A DNA stretch of 64,000 nt from Ga0077555 sp050187415 (GCA_050187415.1 JBFWXN010000012.1:25867-89866), one strand, 5' to 3'; shown: positions 1-8,955, counted from the stretch's first letter. Translations and numbers: made by a program. Notes: generated from the letters alone by a model not told the origin.

Positions 1-10
1 TCCCTGAGAT

Positions 11-49
11 AAACGAAAACCCACTCGATACCTATGGCATCGAGTGGGT
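11..49 (-). terminator. Rho-independent terminator of icd
   Basis: A perfect 11-bp inverted repeat (19-29 against 39-49, nine-base loop) lies 30 bases past the icd stop codon. Read on the minus strand the stem is followed at once by a T-rich tract (complement of 11-19), the classic intrinsic terminator layout. Its position directly downstream of the minus-strand icd gene makes the assignment strong. Confidence 0.9.
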
Positions 50-78
50 CATGATTGCGAGGATCGCGAGTATCCGCC

Positions 79-2301
79 TCAGAGCGCCGCCAGCGCTGAG
101 TTCAGCGTGGCGCTCGGTCGCATCGCGGCCGATGCCTTGGCCGGATCGGGCAGATAGTAGCCGTCCGTATCGACTGCCTTGCCCTGCGCACCGATCAGCT
201 CGCTGTTGATCTTGGCTTCGTTTTTGGCCAGCGTCTCGGCCAGAGGCTTGAAGCGCGCTTGCAGTTCTTTGTCTTTCGTCTGCGCCGCCAGAGCCTGAGC
301 CCAGTAGAGCGCCAGATAGAAATGGCTGCCGCGATTGTCGATCTCGCCGACTTTGCGGGCAGGCGAGCGATTGTCGTCGAGGATCCGACCGATCGCCGTG
401 TCCAGGGCGTCCGCGAGAACCTGCGCCTTGTCGTTCTTGTAGGTCTGGGCCAGATGCTCGAGCGACGCGCCGAGGGCGAGGAACTCTCCGAGCGAATCCC
501 AGCGCAGGTAGCCCTCCTCCTGGAACTGCTCCACGTGCTTGGGAGCCGAGCCACCGGCTCCCGTCTCGAAAAGCCCGCCGCCTGCGAGCAACGGGACGAT
601 CGAAAGCATCTTGGCTGACGTACCGAGTTCCATGATCGGGAACAGGTCTGTCAGGTAGTCGCGCAGGACGTTGCCGGTGACGGAAATCGTATCCTGGCCT
701 TTGCGGATGCGATCGAGCGAAAACTCCATCGCCTCGACCGGAGCCAGGATGCGGATGTCGAGACCACTCGTGTCTTGATCCTTCAAGTACGTTTCGACCT
801 TGGCAATCACTTGGGCGTCATGGGCCCGGTTCTTGTCGAGCCAGAACACGGCCGGCGTTTTGGTGAGCTTCGCGCGGCGCACCGCGAGCTTCACCCAGTC
901 ACGGATCGGCGCATCGCGGACTTGGCACATGCGGAAGATGTCGCCGGCCTGAACCGGGCGCTCGAGCAGAACCTTGCCATCGTCGGCGACGACGCGGACC
1001 GTGCCGTCCGCGGGCACCTCGAAGGTCTTGTCGTGTGAACCGTATTCCTCGGCCTTCTGCGCCATCAGTCCGACGTTCGGCACCGAGCCCATGCTCTTCG
1101 GGTCGAACGCGCCATGGGCTTTGCAGTCGTCGATGACAGTCTGATAGAGCCTTGCGTAAGAGCGATCGGGGATCACGGCTTTGGTGTCGTGCAGCTTGCC
1201 GTCGGCGCCCCACATGCGGCCCGAGTCGCGGATCATGGCCGGCATCGAGGCATCGACGATGACGTCGCTCGGCACGTGCAGGTTGGTGATGCCCTTGTCG
1301 GAGTTGACCATGGCGACGCCCGGGCGCTTCGCGTATTCGGCCGCGATGTCGTCCTTGATGGCCTTTTTCTCGGGCTCCGGCAGCGTCTCGATCTTCGTCA
1401 GCAGATCGCCGAAACCATTGTTGAGATTGACGCCGAGACGCTTCAGCGTCGCGGCATGCTTCTCGACCACATCGGCGAAGAACTCCGACACAGCGTGGCC
1501 GAACACGATCGGGTCGGCGATCTTCATCATCGTCGCCTTGACGTGCAGCGAGAACAGGACGCCTTGCTTCTTTGCATCATCGATCTGCTCGGCGAAGAAG
1601 GCGCGCAGAGCTTTGGCGCTCAGCACGGCGGCGTCGATGATCTCGCCGGCCTCGATTGGAGTCTTTGCCTTCAGCACCGTGACGGCACCGTCGGCGCCGA
1701 CGAGCTCGATTCGGGCGTTGGTCGCCGAGGCGACGGTCGTCGAAATTTCCGAGCCGTAGTAGTCACCATTTTGCATCCAGGCGACGTGAGATTTGGAGTC
1801 CTTGCTCCAGGCGCCCATCTTGTGCGGATTGTTGCGAGCAAACTGCTTGACCGCGCCAGCGGCGCGGCGATCCGAATTGCCTTCGCGCAAGACCGGATTG
1901 ACGACGCTGCCGAATATCTTGGCGTAACGTGCCTTGATCTCCTTCTCGGCATCCGAAGTCGGATTGTCGGGATAATTCGGGACCTTGTAGCCGTGGCCCT
2001 GAAGCTCCTGGATGGCGGCTTTGAGCTGCGGGATCGAGGCGGAGATGTTGGGCAGCTTCATGATGTTGGCTTCGGGACGCAACGTCAGCTCGCCGAGTTC
2101 CGTAAGCTCGTCGTTGATCCGCTGCGCAGGCGCGAGAGCCTCGGGGAAACTGGCGATGATCCGGCCGGCCAGCGAGATGTCCTTCAGCTTCACCGACACA
2201 CCCGCCGCGCCTGCGAAGGCCTGGACGATCGGGAGCAGCGAATATGTCGCGAGCGCCGGAGCCTCATCGACCTTCGTCCACATGATTTCGAGCTTTGACA
2301 T
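79..2301 (-). CDS. icd: Monomeric NADP-dependent isocitrate dehydrogenase
   Basis: 740-residue protein that oxidatively decarboxylates isocitrate to 2-oxoglutarate with NADP in the cytoplasmic TCA cycle. Length and sequence fit the monomeric (~80 kDa) class and not the ~400-residue dimeric class. Residue numbering is colinear with the Azotobacter vinelandii enzyme as I know it: substrate-binding S132, N135, R139 and R145 lie in the stretch ending NSDRRA, the metal-binding aspartates are D350, D548 and D552, and the NADP-binding residues H589 and R600 lie in SAPKHVEQFQEEGYLR. The ATG at 2301 is preceded by AGGTG at a short distance. A clear hairpin terminator follows. Upstream lies the stump of a dimeric-type icd gene (2461-2562), suggesting this gene replaced it. 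Confidence 0.97.
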   Translation of the reverse strand: MSKLEIMWTKVDEAPALATYSLLPIVQAFAGAAGVSVKLKDISLAGRIIASFPEALAPAQRINDELTELGELTLRPEANIMKLPNISASIPQLKAAIQELQGHGYKVPNYPDNPTSDAEKEIKARYAKIFGSVVNPVLREGNSDRRAAGAVKQFARNNPHKMGAWSKDSKSHVAWMQNGDYYGSEISTTVASATNARIELVGADGAVTVLKAKTPIEAGEIIDAAVLSAKALRAFFAEQIDDAKKQGVLFSLHVKATMMKIADPIVFGHAVSEFFADVVEKHAATLKRLGVNLNNGFGDLLTKIETLPEPEKKAIKDDIAAEYAKRPGVAMVNSDKGITNLHVPSDVIVDASMPAMIRDSGRMWGADGKLHDTKAVIPDRSYARLYQTVIDDCKAHGAFDPKSMGSVPNVGLMAQKAEEYGSHDKTFEVPADGTVRVVADDGKVLLERPVQAGDIFRMCQVRDAPIRDWVKLAVRRAKLTKTPAVFWLDKNRAHDAQVIAKVETYLKDQDTSGLDIRILAPVEAMEFSLDRIRKGQDTISVTGNVLRDYLTDLFPIMELGTSAKMLSIVPLLAGGGLFETGAGGSAPKHVEQFQEEGYLRWDSLGEFLALGASLEHLAQTYKNDKAQVLADALDTAIGRILDDNRSPARKVGEIDNRGSHFYLALYWAQALAAQTKDKELQARFKPLAETLAKNEAKINSELIGAQGKAVDTDGYYLPDPAKASAAMRPSATLNSALAAL

Positions 2302-2460
2302 ATCAGCACCTAAGGTCGACGCGCTTGTTGAAGCCGATCGAAAATTGATGATCCATGAGTGCCCGGCGGGCTTGGCAACGCCCCGGCTTCCTCGAATGTA
2401 TGACCCTCGACGTGGTGTCCGCCGATCGGAGATCCGGCCGACGCGGAGCGCCGGCCGCGC

Positions 2461-2562
2461 CTATGGCGCCTGCCGTGCGCTTGTCGGGGCCTGACGAGCG
2501 AAGCGGGTCATCTCGTCGCCGTCGCTCTCGGCGACGGTGCCTTCCACTTTGATCTGCTGCAT
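2461..2562 (-). pseudogene. 5' remnant of a dimeric-type isocitrate dehydrogenase gene
   Basis: A short minus-strand reading frame (33 codons, ATG at 2562, stop at 2461) begins MQQIKVEGTVAESDGDEMTR. The ELDGDEMTR-type segment after a K-I-K-V start is the hallmark N-terminus of dimeric (eukaryote-like) NADP isocitrate dehydrogenases. The expected continuation (IIWQ...) is absent: after residue 20 the frame runs into unrelated sequence (FARQAPTSARQAP) and stops. The rest of that ~400-residue enzyme is not found before the monomeric icd starts at 2301. A GAGAGA stretch upstream of the ATG may be the old ribosome-binding site. The remaining bases of the 2302-2726 gap hold no other gene that I can support; they should carry the promoters of icd and of the divergent methyltransferase gene. 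The call rests on one ~20-residue match and is an inference. Confidence 0.6.
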
Positions 2563-2726
2563 TGTCTCTCTAGCCTTTCGGGTCGCGCCGGTAACATTTG
2601 CGCCGCACCATAGGGCGCAGCAAACGGGCTGCCAAGGGGAGCGTGGGCCCCTTCAGCCGGCTCGGCAATGCCATTCGGCGCTTGATTGCGGTCACCGAAT
2701 GATCCGCGATTGAACAGGAGCACGAC

Positions 2727-3977
2727 TTGAGGATCGCTATCGAGGACACGGGCGCAGGCATGGAACCTCGGCTCACGGGCGCTGGGTTGACGGTTGCCGC
2801 GGTGGTACATGCGTGCCACGAGAAATCGATCGACGAAGGGCTTGCCAAGCTCGGCGTCCCCGGGCTCGATCGCGCAGCGCTCGAGCCGCTCCTGACATAT
2901 TGTGCAGAGCTTCGCTGCGAGGCCGATGCTGCCACGTGTGGGGGATGCAAGCGCCGCACAGAGGCCAATGGGCTTCACACTCTCGATGATTTCGTTCGTG
3001 CACACGCCGAGATCGTCGTCGGTGACGGCACGGTGCGCCTCGTCGGCCAGGGGCACGGCACGGTCCGGACGCCCGCTATCGCGGCACTGGAGAAAACGTG
3101 GTCAGGCGAGAACTACTGGTTCTGGGCGCGCCGCGTATTGCGGAAGTTGCGGCATGGCGTTCGGCGCGCACATATTCAGGGCGAAGCCTTCGCCGCGGCC
3201 GGTGAAACGCCCGCGGTCATTCTGATGGAGCCGCAACTCGCCGACAATATCGGCATGGTGGCGCGCGCCATGGCGAACTTCGGTCTCGACGAATTGCGGC
3301 TGGTCGCTCCGAGGGATGGCTGGCCCAACGAGAAGGCGCGCATTGCCGCTTCCGGCGCCAATTACGTCATCGACGATGGGCAAGCGTTTCCGGATCTTGC
3401 TGGCGCCGTTGGCGATCTCAATTGGGTCGCCGCCACGACGGCCCGCCAGAGGGACCTGAGGAAACCGGTTCTCACGCCGCTCGAGGCTGTTGCCGAGATG
3501 CGGTCGCGTATCGTTCGGGGCGAGCGGTGCGGAATTCTCTTCGGGCGGGAGCGAAACGGCCTGGAGACCGACGAGGTGGCCGGCTGCGATGCCCTCGTCA
3601 TGATACCGGTTAACTCGCGGTTCGCTTCGCTGAACCTTGCCCAGTCTGTTCTCATCCTGGCCTATGAATGGATGCGCACGTCCGGGTCTGCGACGCTCGG
3701 CCGCGTAACGACATACGAGACACCCCAGGCGCCGGGTCTCGATTTCGGAGATACGCGGCCGGCCAACAAGGGTGAGCTGGAAGGGTTCTTTCGGCACATC
3801 GAAGGGGAGCTCGATCGCTTGGGATTTTTCAATCCGTCGCACCGGCGTCAGACGATGGTGCGGAACCTGCGGACCATGTTCACGCGGATGGCCCCGACCG
3901 AGCAGGAGGTGCGCACGCTCCGCGGCATTGTGGTTGCGCTTGCACATGGCAAGGGATTGGGGCGAAAGCGGCCATAA
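2727..3977 (+). CDS. trmJ: TrmJ-family RNA 2'-O-methyltransferase with an extra N-terminal region
   Basis: 416 residues. Residues ~161-416 are a complete SPOUT-class TrmH/TrmJ methyltransferase, expected to 2'-O-methylate position 32 of tRNAs. The N-terminal core starts PAVILMEPQLADNIGMVARA, and the SAM-binding trefoil knot is GILFGRERNGLETDE followed by IPVNSRFASLNLAQS. E. coli TrmJ is about 246 residues, so ~160 residues are additional. That extension carries five cysteines (C30, C59, C64, C71, C74, including CGGC) and a helix-rich segment (about 20-64) faintly like DUF433 winged helices. The start chosen is TTG 2727 because AGGAG sits six bases upstream; the first ATG (2760) has no good site. 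No ATG precedes the methyltransferase core in frame, only TTG codons at 3138 and 3147, so a separate shorter trmJ is possible but less likely. Confidence 0.85.
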   Translation: MRIAIEDTGAGMEPRLTGAGLTVAAVVHACHEKSIDEGLAKLGVPGLDRAALEPLLTYCAELRCEADAATCGGCKRRTEANGLHTLDDFVRAHAEIVVGDGTVRLVGQGHGTVRTPAIAALEKTWSGENYWFWARRVLRKLRHGVRRAHIQGEAFAAAGETPAVILMEPQLADNIGMVARAMANFGLDELRLVAPRDGWPNEKARIAASGANYVIDDGQAFPDLAGAVGDLNWVAATTARQRDLRKPVLTPLEAVAEMRSRIVRGERCGILFGRERNGLETDEVAGCDALVMIPVNSRFASLNLAQSVLILAYEWMRTSGSATLGRVTTYETPQAPGLDFGDTRPANKGELEGFFRHIEGELDRLGFFNPSHRRQTMVRNLRTMFTRMAPTEQEVRTLRGIVVALAHGKGLGRKRP

Positions 3978-4162
3978 GTTTGCCCATTTTCAAGCCGACC
4001 CCTCGCCCAGCGCGGCATGGGGCAGGGCGGGCGTCGCGGGAAGGGCGTGCACATGCTTCGAAAGGCGGACTTTTGAGCAAAGTGACTTCGAGAGGCGGGG
4101 CGGCCGGCGGAGAGATGGTGGGACGGCCGGTTGGCACAGAAAAATGGGCGAGGGGCAAAGCA

Positions 4163-4762
4163 ATGAGAGCGAAGTGGCGGACCCGGATGTTGGCGGCAGC
4201 CGTAACGGTGCTCGCGTGGGCCAGTGTTAGCCAAGGGCAGGCGGCATCGAAGGAATTGAGCGAGCGATCCGTCAAAGTCCTGATGGAGTATGCATGGCTT
4301 ATTCTTCCTACAAAGTTCACGCGGCCTGACGGCAAGGTGATCGAAGTCGATAAAAAGAATAAGAAAGCTGAGACATTGGTTCCCATCGATGTGGCGCGAG
4401 ATGTGATCAAGGTGGGATACACGTCGGCCCAAGCGCAACTTTGCGAGATGTGGGAAGAGCAGACAGCAAATTACGATGCTATGATCCGAATCCTTCGTTC
4501 CAAGAACGATTGGAGTGAACAGCAGCTTCTCTACATAACGACGCTACATCGTATGACCATTCATATGGCGGCCGGAAAATTGAAAGTCTCCGAGAAAGGC
4601 GGCGAGCAAATCGTGTCCCTCGAGCCAATCGAGCCGAGCAAGGCCACGTGCAACGATGAGAAGCGCAAGCGGGTGAAGGAGACCGTGGCGCAGCACCTCG
4701 ACGCCGCCAAATCGACGCTTCCGCCCAAGAAGGCCGAGGCTCCGGCGCCGCAGAAGAAGTGA
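4163..4762 (+). CDS. Small exported protein of unknown function
   Basis: 199 residues. I chose ATG 4163 because AGGGG lies seven bases upstream and the protein then begins with a good Sec signal peptide (MRAKWRTRMLAAAVTVLAWA, cleavage likely after GQA). An in-frame extension back to 3980 encodes low-complexity Arg/Gly sequence and is probably not translated. The mature part is helix-rich, has two cysteines (in AQLCEMWEE and SKATCNDEK) that could pair in the periplasm, and ends in a Lys/Pro/Ala-rich tail. No family is recognised. It lies 185 bp after trmJ and is closed by an intrinsic terminator. Confidence 0.8.
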   Translation: MRAKWRTRMLAAAVTVLAWASVSQGQAASKELSERSVKVLMEYAWLILPTKFTRPDGKVIEVDKKNKKAETLVPIDVARDVIKVGYTSAQAQLCEMWEEQTANYDAMIRILRSKNDWSEQQLLYITTLHRMTIHMAAGKLKVSEKGGEQIVSLEPIEPSKATCNDEKRKRVKETVAQHLDAAKSTLPPKKAEAPAPQKK

Positions 4763-4810
4763 CTGTCGACAACGCCTTGACGACCTTCCGAGTGGGGGAT
4801 AAGTAGGCGC

Positions 4811-4840
4811 GGCGGGCCTTTATGTGCCCGCCTTTCTTTT
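4811..4840 (+). terminator. Intrinsic terminator after the exported-protein gene
   Basis: A 7-bp GC-only stem (GGCGGGC 4811-4817 with GCCCGCC 4826-4832, eight-base loop) is followed directly by TTTCTTTT. It lies 48 bases past the stop codon of the upstream gene and separates it from rpsD. Confidence 0.85.
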
Positions 4841-4962
4841 GTGCCCTCGTGGCCGATGCTCGGCATTGGTCTGTCGGGTGCCGTAGCAACCTATGCGGTT
4901 GCGCAGACGGCTCCAGAGGAGGGGGCAGATGAACCCGTGAATATCGAAAGACGGAGCAAGAC

Positions 4963-5580
4963 ATGACGAAGCGCATCCGCGCCAAGCACAAGATCGATCG
5001 TCGCCTTGGCGAGAATATCTGGGGCCGGTCGAAAAGCCCGCTCAATCGCCGCGCCTCGCGCCCGGGGCAGCATGGCGAGCGGCGTGCTGGAAAAGTTTCG
5101 GACTTTGGCCAGCAGTTGAAGGCCAAGCAGAAGCTCAAAGGCTATTACGGCAACATCAACGAACGGCAGTTCAATCGGGTCTACCAGGAAGCCGCGCGCC
5201 TGAAGGGGTCGACCTCCGAGCATCTCATCGGCCTGCTGGAGCGCCGTCTCGATGCCGTGGTCTATCGGGCCAAATTCGTGCCGACGGTGTTCGCAGCCCG
5301 TCAGCTCGTGAGCCACGGGCACATCACAGTCAACGGTCGTCGTGTCAACATCCCGAGCTATCGCTGCCGACCCGGAGATGTGATCGAAGTGAAGGAATCG
5401 TCGCGCCAGATGCCCCTCGTGATGGAGGCGGCGAAAAGCCCCGAGCGCGACGTGCCCGACTATATCGAAGCCGAGCACACGAAGATGAGCGCCAAGCTGG
5501 TTCGGGTGCCGGCGCTGGCCGATGTGCCGTATCCGGTACACATGGAGCCGAACCTGGTGGTCGAGTTCTACTCGCGCTGA
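4963..5580 (+). CDS. rpsD: 30S ribosomal protein S4
   Basis: 205 residues, the usual length. S4 binds 16S rRNA early in small-subunit assembly. The sequence has the N-terminal KRIRAKHKIDRRLGENIWG block, the GQHG motif, and the S4 RNA-binding domain (about residues 95-160, RLDAVVYRAKFVPT... ARQLVSHGHITVNGRRVNIP). The N-terminal region lacks the four-cysteine zinc site of some bacterial S4 proteins, as is common in alphaproteobacteria. GGAG lies seven bases before the ATG. It appears to be a single-gene unit between two hairpins. Confidence 0.98.
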   Translation: MTKRIRAKHKIDRRLGENIWGRSKSPLNRRASRPGQHGERRAGKVSDFGQQLKAKQKLKGYYGNINERQFNRVYQEAARLKGSTSEHLIGLLERRLDAVVYRAKFVPTVFAARQLVSHGHITVNGRRVNIPSYRCRPGDVIEVKESSRQMPLVMEAAKSPERDVPDYIEAEHTKMSAKLVRVPALADVPYPVHMEPNLVVEFYSR

Positions 5581-5630
5581 TCCAGCGTTGCTGCTCGGCT
5601 CCGTATCGGGCAATCTGCTCAGGTTCCTTT

Positions 5631-5660
5631 CGGGCGCAGCGTCGCAGGACGCAGCGCCCG
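5631..5660 (+). terminator. Possible terminator hairpin after rpsD
   Basis: CGGGCGC (5631-5637) pairs with GCGCCCG (5654-5660), with further partial pairing inside. It lies 50 bases past the rpsD stop and before the end of the convergent NYN gene, so it could serve either strand. There is no clear T-run on the plus strand, hence the low confidence. Confidence 0.4.
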
Positions 5661-5701
5661 ATCTCGTTCTGCGTCGACGTTGACGTGTGAGACGGCCCTA
5701 G

Positions 5702-6922
5702 CTAGGCGTCGTGGGCGGCGGGTAGCGCCGCGAGGGTGTGCCTGGTCTGCTCGCCCGAGCCGGCGGCTTCGGGCTCCGTCCCGGCCGATCGCGCACGGTC
5801 CGCAAAATCATCCACATGGGCTTGATGGTCGACCTCGCCTCCGCTTGCGGACGCATCCGGGTCAACGGCCGAAACGATCGGCGTTTTGGCTGCACCCGCG
5901 TCTCGTACCCCAGCCTGGTCAGCCACCGAAAGCTCGTCACTCGGCACTTCACGTAACATTGCATCGTCGTCGACGACGGGTTGCGCCGAAACAGCCGCTG
6001 TCCCCTGCGAGGGCACCGTGTCCGACGGCTGAGGCGGAATATAGACGACCCCCGTACCGCCACCCGGTTGTTCGACGACGGTGATCCTTGGCTCCAGCCG
6101 GGCGAGCTCCTGCATGAGGGCCTTGTAACTCCCGGCCCCGAAATATGCTGTGGGGCCCTGTCGCTTGAAGCTTTGTACGCGGTCCAACTCGGCCAGCACG
6201 CGCCTCTGCGCTACGTAGTTGCGCGGTTGCTGCGTCAGCACTCTCACGACCCGCCTCGCTGCCGTCTCGAGGACGGGCGGCGGGTCTTCAGGCGGGCGAA
6301 CGCGGGCACGTGCTCGCGCGCGCTCGGTGTCCTGTCTCACCGCAAGGTCCGTTGCCGGGACAGTGCCCTTCCTGTCCATCGCATCAGGGGAACGCATTTG
6401 ACCGAAAAGTCGAGCGACGATGCCAGGTCGGGGCCTCTTGTATTGCGCCGCCTCGGTCAGTCGCCGCGAAGGGATCAGAATGTCGGCTGTGTTGTGATAG
6501 GTCGTGTGGATGTTCGGCCGATGTTCCGTAACGACAATCGCCGAGCGTTTGGACTTCTGCTTCAGGCGCTCGAGGACGGGCACGAAGTCGGAATCGCCGG
6601 TGAGCAGAATGAACTCGCCGATCTCGGCTTGTGTGTACGTCGTCTCGACGACGTCCATGGCCATACGGATATCTGCGCCGTTCTTCAGCCCCGAATACTT
6701 GCCTATCAGAATTGGTACGAAGCCGTGTCTTTGGAAAAGGTCGCGATTGCGCTCGGCGTGGCTGTTCCAGTAGACGCGCTTCTGTATGAACCGGCGGCTT
6801 CGGCCGGCAGCGTCGAAGGCGCCGTCCTCCAGCCATGCCAGCCAATTGCCGATGGATTCGGGCGGGAGTGGTACGTTCTCGAAGTCGATATACAGCGCGC
6901 TCTTGATCCGCCAGCGCAGCAT
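5702..6922 (-). CDS. NYN-domain protein (LabA/DUF88-like) with C-terminal winged-helix-like region
   Basis: 406 residues. Residues ~5-155 form an NYN (PIN-like) nuclease domain: YIDFEN (D13, N16), GADIRMAMD (D84, D90) and LLTGDSDFVPV (D110, D112) supply the full acidic set expected for metal-dependent RNA cleavage. After an Arg/Pro-rich linker, residues ~215-285 (ARRVVRVLTQQ... to TVVEQPGGG...VVYIPP) look like a LOTUS/OST-HTH-type winged helix, which binds RNA in family members. The last ~110 residues are acidic and low complexity. Role in RNA turnover or regulation is inferred from the family. It is transcribed toward rpsD, and its start is 191 bp beyond the gatA stop. Confidence 0.85.
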   Translation of the reverse strand: MLRWRIKSALYIDFENVPLPPESIGNWLAWLEDGAFDAAGRSRRFIQKRVYWNSHAERNRDLFQRHGFVPILIGKYSGLKNGADIRMAMDVVETTYTQAEIGEFILLTGDSDFVPVLERLKQKSKRSAIVVTEHRPNIHTTYHNTADILIPSRRLTEAAQYKRPRPGIVARLFGQMRSPDAMDRKGTVPATDLAVRQDTERARARARVRPPEDPPPVLETAARRVVRVLTQQPRNYVAQRRVLAELDRVQSFKRQGPTAYFGAGSYKALMQELARLEPRITVVEQPGGGTGVVYIPPQPSDTVPSQGTAAVSAQPVVDDDAMLREVPSDELSVADQAGVRDAGAAKTPIVSAVDPDASASGGEVDHQAHVDDFADRARSAGTEPEAAGSGEQTRHTLAALPAAHDA

Positions 6923-7113
6923 GCGCGTGCCTCACTTTGCGGACCGGCGCACCCTCGAAGCCCCGGCACTAGGTTTGTGTCTGACGGCCGCGCCGTCCGC
7001 GCGGGTCATCGCTCACTATCCCGGTCCTGCAGTCCCGGCGCAAGGCGGAATAGGGCCGCGGCGCGCGCATCAATTGCGCGTTCGTCGAGAGGCTGTGCGT
7101 TTTCCTCTGCGGG

Positions 7114-8604
7114 TCAGACCCACCACCTTTGCGGCACCTTGAAATGGCCGGCCGCGTCCTCGATGACCTCTGCAGCCTGAAACAGCGTCGGCTCGTCGAA
7201 CGGCTTGCCAATGAGTTGCAGTCCCAGCGGCGTGCCGTCGCGGGAAAGCCCGGCCGGAACCGAAATGCCAGGTAGACCGGCCATATTCACCGTCACGGTG
7301 AAGATATCCTCGAGATACATGGCGAGCGGGTCGTCCGATTTCTCCCCCTGCGCAAACGCCGGAGACGGAGTGGTCGGCGTCAGGATGGTGTCGACTTTGT
7401 CCCAAGCATCGTCGAAGTCGCGCTTGATCAGCGTGCGCACCTTCTGTGCTTTGAGGTAGTAAGCGTCGTAGTAGCCGGCCGAGAGAACATAGGTTCCGAT
7501 GAGCACGCGCCTGCGCACCTCCTTGCCGAAGCCGGCGGCGCGCGTGTTCTCGTACGTTTCGATCAAATCCCCGCCCGGGACACGCAGCCCGTATCGTACG
7601 CCGTCGTAGCGAGCGAGGTTCGATGAGCATTCGGCGGGCGCAACGATGTAGTAGGCGGGAAGCGCAAATCGCGTGTGTGGCAGCGAGATGTCGTGGATCG
7701 TCGCGCCGGCGGACTTGAGCCATTCGATGCCTCGCTGCCAGAGCGCCTCGGCTTCCGCCGACATGCCGTCGACGCGGTATTCCTTGGGGATCCCGACGCG
7801 CAGACCCTTCACACCCTTGCCCAATGCCGCCTCGTAGTCGGGGACGGGCGCGTCGACGCTGGTCGAATCCTTCGGGTCGTGACCGGCCATGTGGCTCAGC
7901 ATGATGGCGCTGTCGCGCACCGTCTTGGCAATGGGTCCGGCTTGATCGAGCGATGAGGCGAAGGCGACGATGCCCCACCGCGAGCATCTTCCGTAGGTTG
8001 GCTTGATGCCGACGGTGCCGGTGATGGCGGCCGGTTGCCGGATCGAGCCACCCGTGTCGGTGGCGGTTGCCGCGAGACACAGATCGGCCGACACCGCCGC
8101 CGACGAGCCCCCGGATGAGCCGCCGGGGACGAGCTTGGCATTGTCCGCCTTGCCATCCCGCATCCGTCGCCACGGCGAAACGACGGGGCCGAAGCAACTG
8201 GTCTCGTTCGACGAGCCCATGGCGAACTCGTCGCAATTGAGCTTGCCCAGCATGATCGCGCCGGCATCCCACAAGTTCTGACCGACGGTCGACTCGTAGG
8301 TCGGCGTAAATTCGCCGAGAATCCGGCTGCAGGCGGTGGTGCGTACGCCCTTGGTGCAGAAAAGGTCCTTGTGCCCGAGCGGCAGGCCTTCGAGCGCACG
8401 GGCGCTTCCGGTGGCGAGCCGCTTGTCGCTTTCCCGGGCTTGCTCCAGCGCGCGGTCGGGCGTTGCCAGGACGAAGGCGTTTAAGCTCCGGTTCGCAGCC
8501 TCGATGGCGGCATTGAAAGCCTGCGTCAGTTCGACGGCCGAGAAGGACTTGGCCCGCAGCCCATCCCTGGCGTCGGCGAGTGTCAGCTTTGTGAGGTCGG
8601 TCAT
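7114..8604 (-). CDS. gatA: Asp-tRNA(Asn)/Glu-tRNA(Gln) amidotransferase subunit A
   Basis: 496 residues, normal GatA length. This is the glutaminase subunit of GatCAB, which converts Glu-tRNA(Gln) and Asp-tRNA(Asn) to their amides. The amidase signature triad is present: K79 in PLGHKDLF, the cis-serine in GGSSGGS (about 163), and the nucleophile S187 in DTGGSIRQP. It follows gatC by 63 bp on the same strand, so the two form an operon. gatB is not adjacent; in many alphaproteobacteria it lies elsewhere or further on. Confidence 0.98.
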   Translation of the reverse strand: MTDLTKLTLADARDGLRAKSFSAVELTQAFNAAIEAANRSLNAFVLATPDRALEQARESDKRLATGSARALEGLPLGHKDLFCTKGVRTTACSRILGEFTPTYESTVGQNLWDAGAIMLGKLNCDEFAMGSSNETSCFGPVVSPWRRMRDGKADNAKLVPGGSSGGSSAAVSADLCLAATATDTGGSIRQPAAITGTVGIKPTYGRCSRWGIVAFASSLDQAGPIAKTVRDSAIMLSHMAGHDPKDSTSVDAPVPDYEAALGKGVKGLRVGIPKEYRVDGMSAEAEALWQRGIEWLKSAGATIHDISLPHTRFALPAYYIVAPAECSSNLARYDGVRYGLRVPGGDLIETYENTRAAGFGKEVRRRVLIGTYVLSAGYYDAYYLKAQKVRTLIKRDFDDAWDKVDTILTPTTPSPAFAQGEKSDDPLAMYLEDIFTVTVNMAGLPGISVPAGLSRDGTPLGLQLIGKPFDEPTLFQAAEVIEDAAGHFKVPQRWWV

Positions 8605-8667
8605 AGGTTCGATCTGTAGCGCGCCTGGAGAAGGCGGCGGGGAGGGATACGCCAGTTGCGGTTGGAC

Positions 8668-8955
8668 TTACTCCACCACCTTCGGCACGACGAAAAAGTG
8701 GTCGCTCGCGATGGGGGCGTTCTCGGTCACTTGATCGGGAATCTCACCGTCGGTGACGACGTCCTCGCGCATCTTCAGCTTTATCGGCACCACGCGCGTC
8801 ATAGGCTCGATTCCCGTTACATCTGCTTCGCCGAGGAGGTCCACCCAATCGAGGATGCCCGAAAGTTCAGCTTCGAGGTTCTTTGCTTCGTCTTCCGTAA
8901 TCTTGATCCGCGCCAAGCGGGCGATCCGCTTGACTGCGGCCTCATCGACCTGCAT
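8668..8955 (-). CDS. gatC: Asp-tRNA(Asn)/Glu-tRNA(Gln) amidotransferase subunit C
   Basis: 95 residues, the standard size for GatC, the small subunit that wraps GatA and stabilises its contact with GatB. The opening VDEAAVKRIARLARI, the mid-part LSGILDWVDLLGEADVTGIEPM and the closing VTENAPIASDHFFVVPKVVE are diagnostic. First gene of the gatCA operon, diverging from the metallophosphoesterase gene across 115 bp. Confidence 0.97.
   Translation of the reverse strand: MQVDEAAVKRIARLARIKITEDEAKNLEAELSGILDWVDLLGEADVTGIEPMTRVVPIKLKMREDVVTDGEIPDQVTENAPIASDHFFVVPKVVE

Noticed and set aside
1114..2298. 394-codon plus-strand frame opposite icd
   Set aside because: Antisense of a fully conserved isocitrate dehydrogenase; no ribosome-binding site or family similarity.
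3980..4162. N-terminal extension of the exported-protein gene to 3980
   Set aside because: Would bury a good signal peptide behind 61 Arg/Gly-rich residues; the ATG at 4163 has a strong ribosome-binding site.
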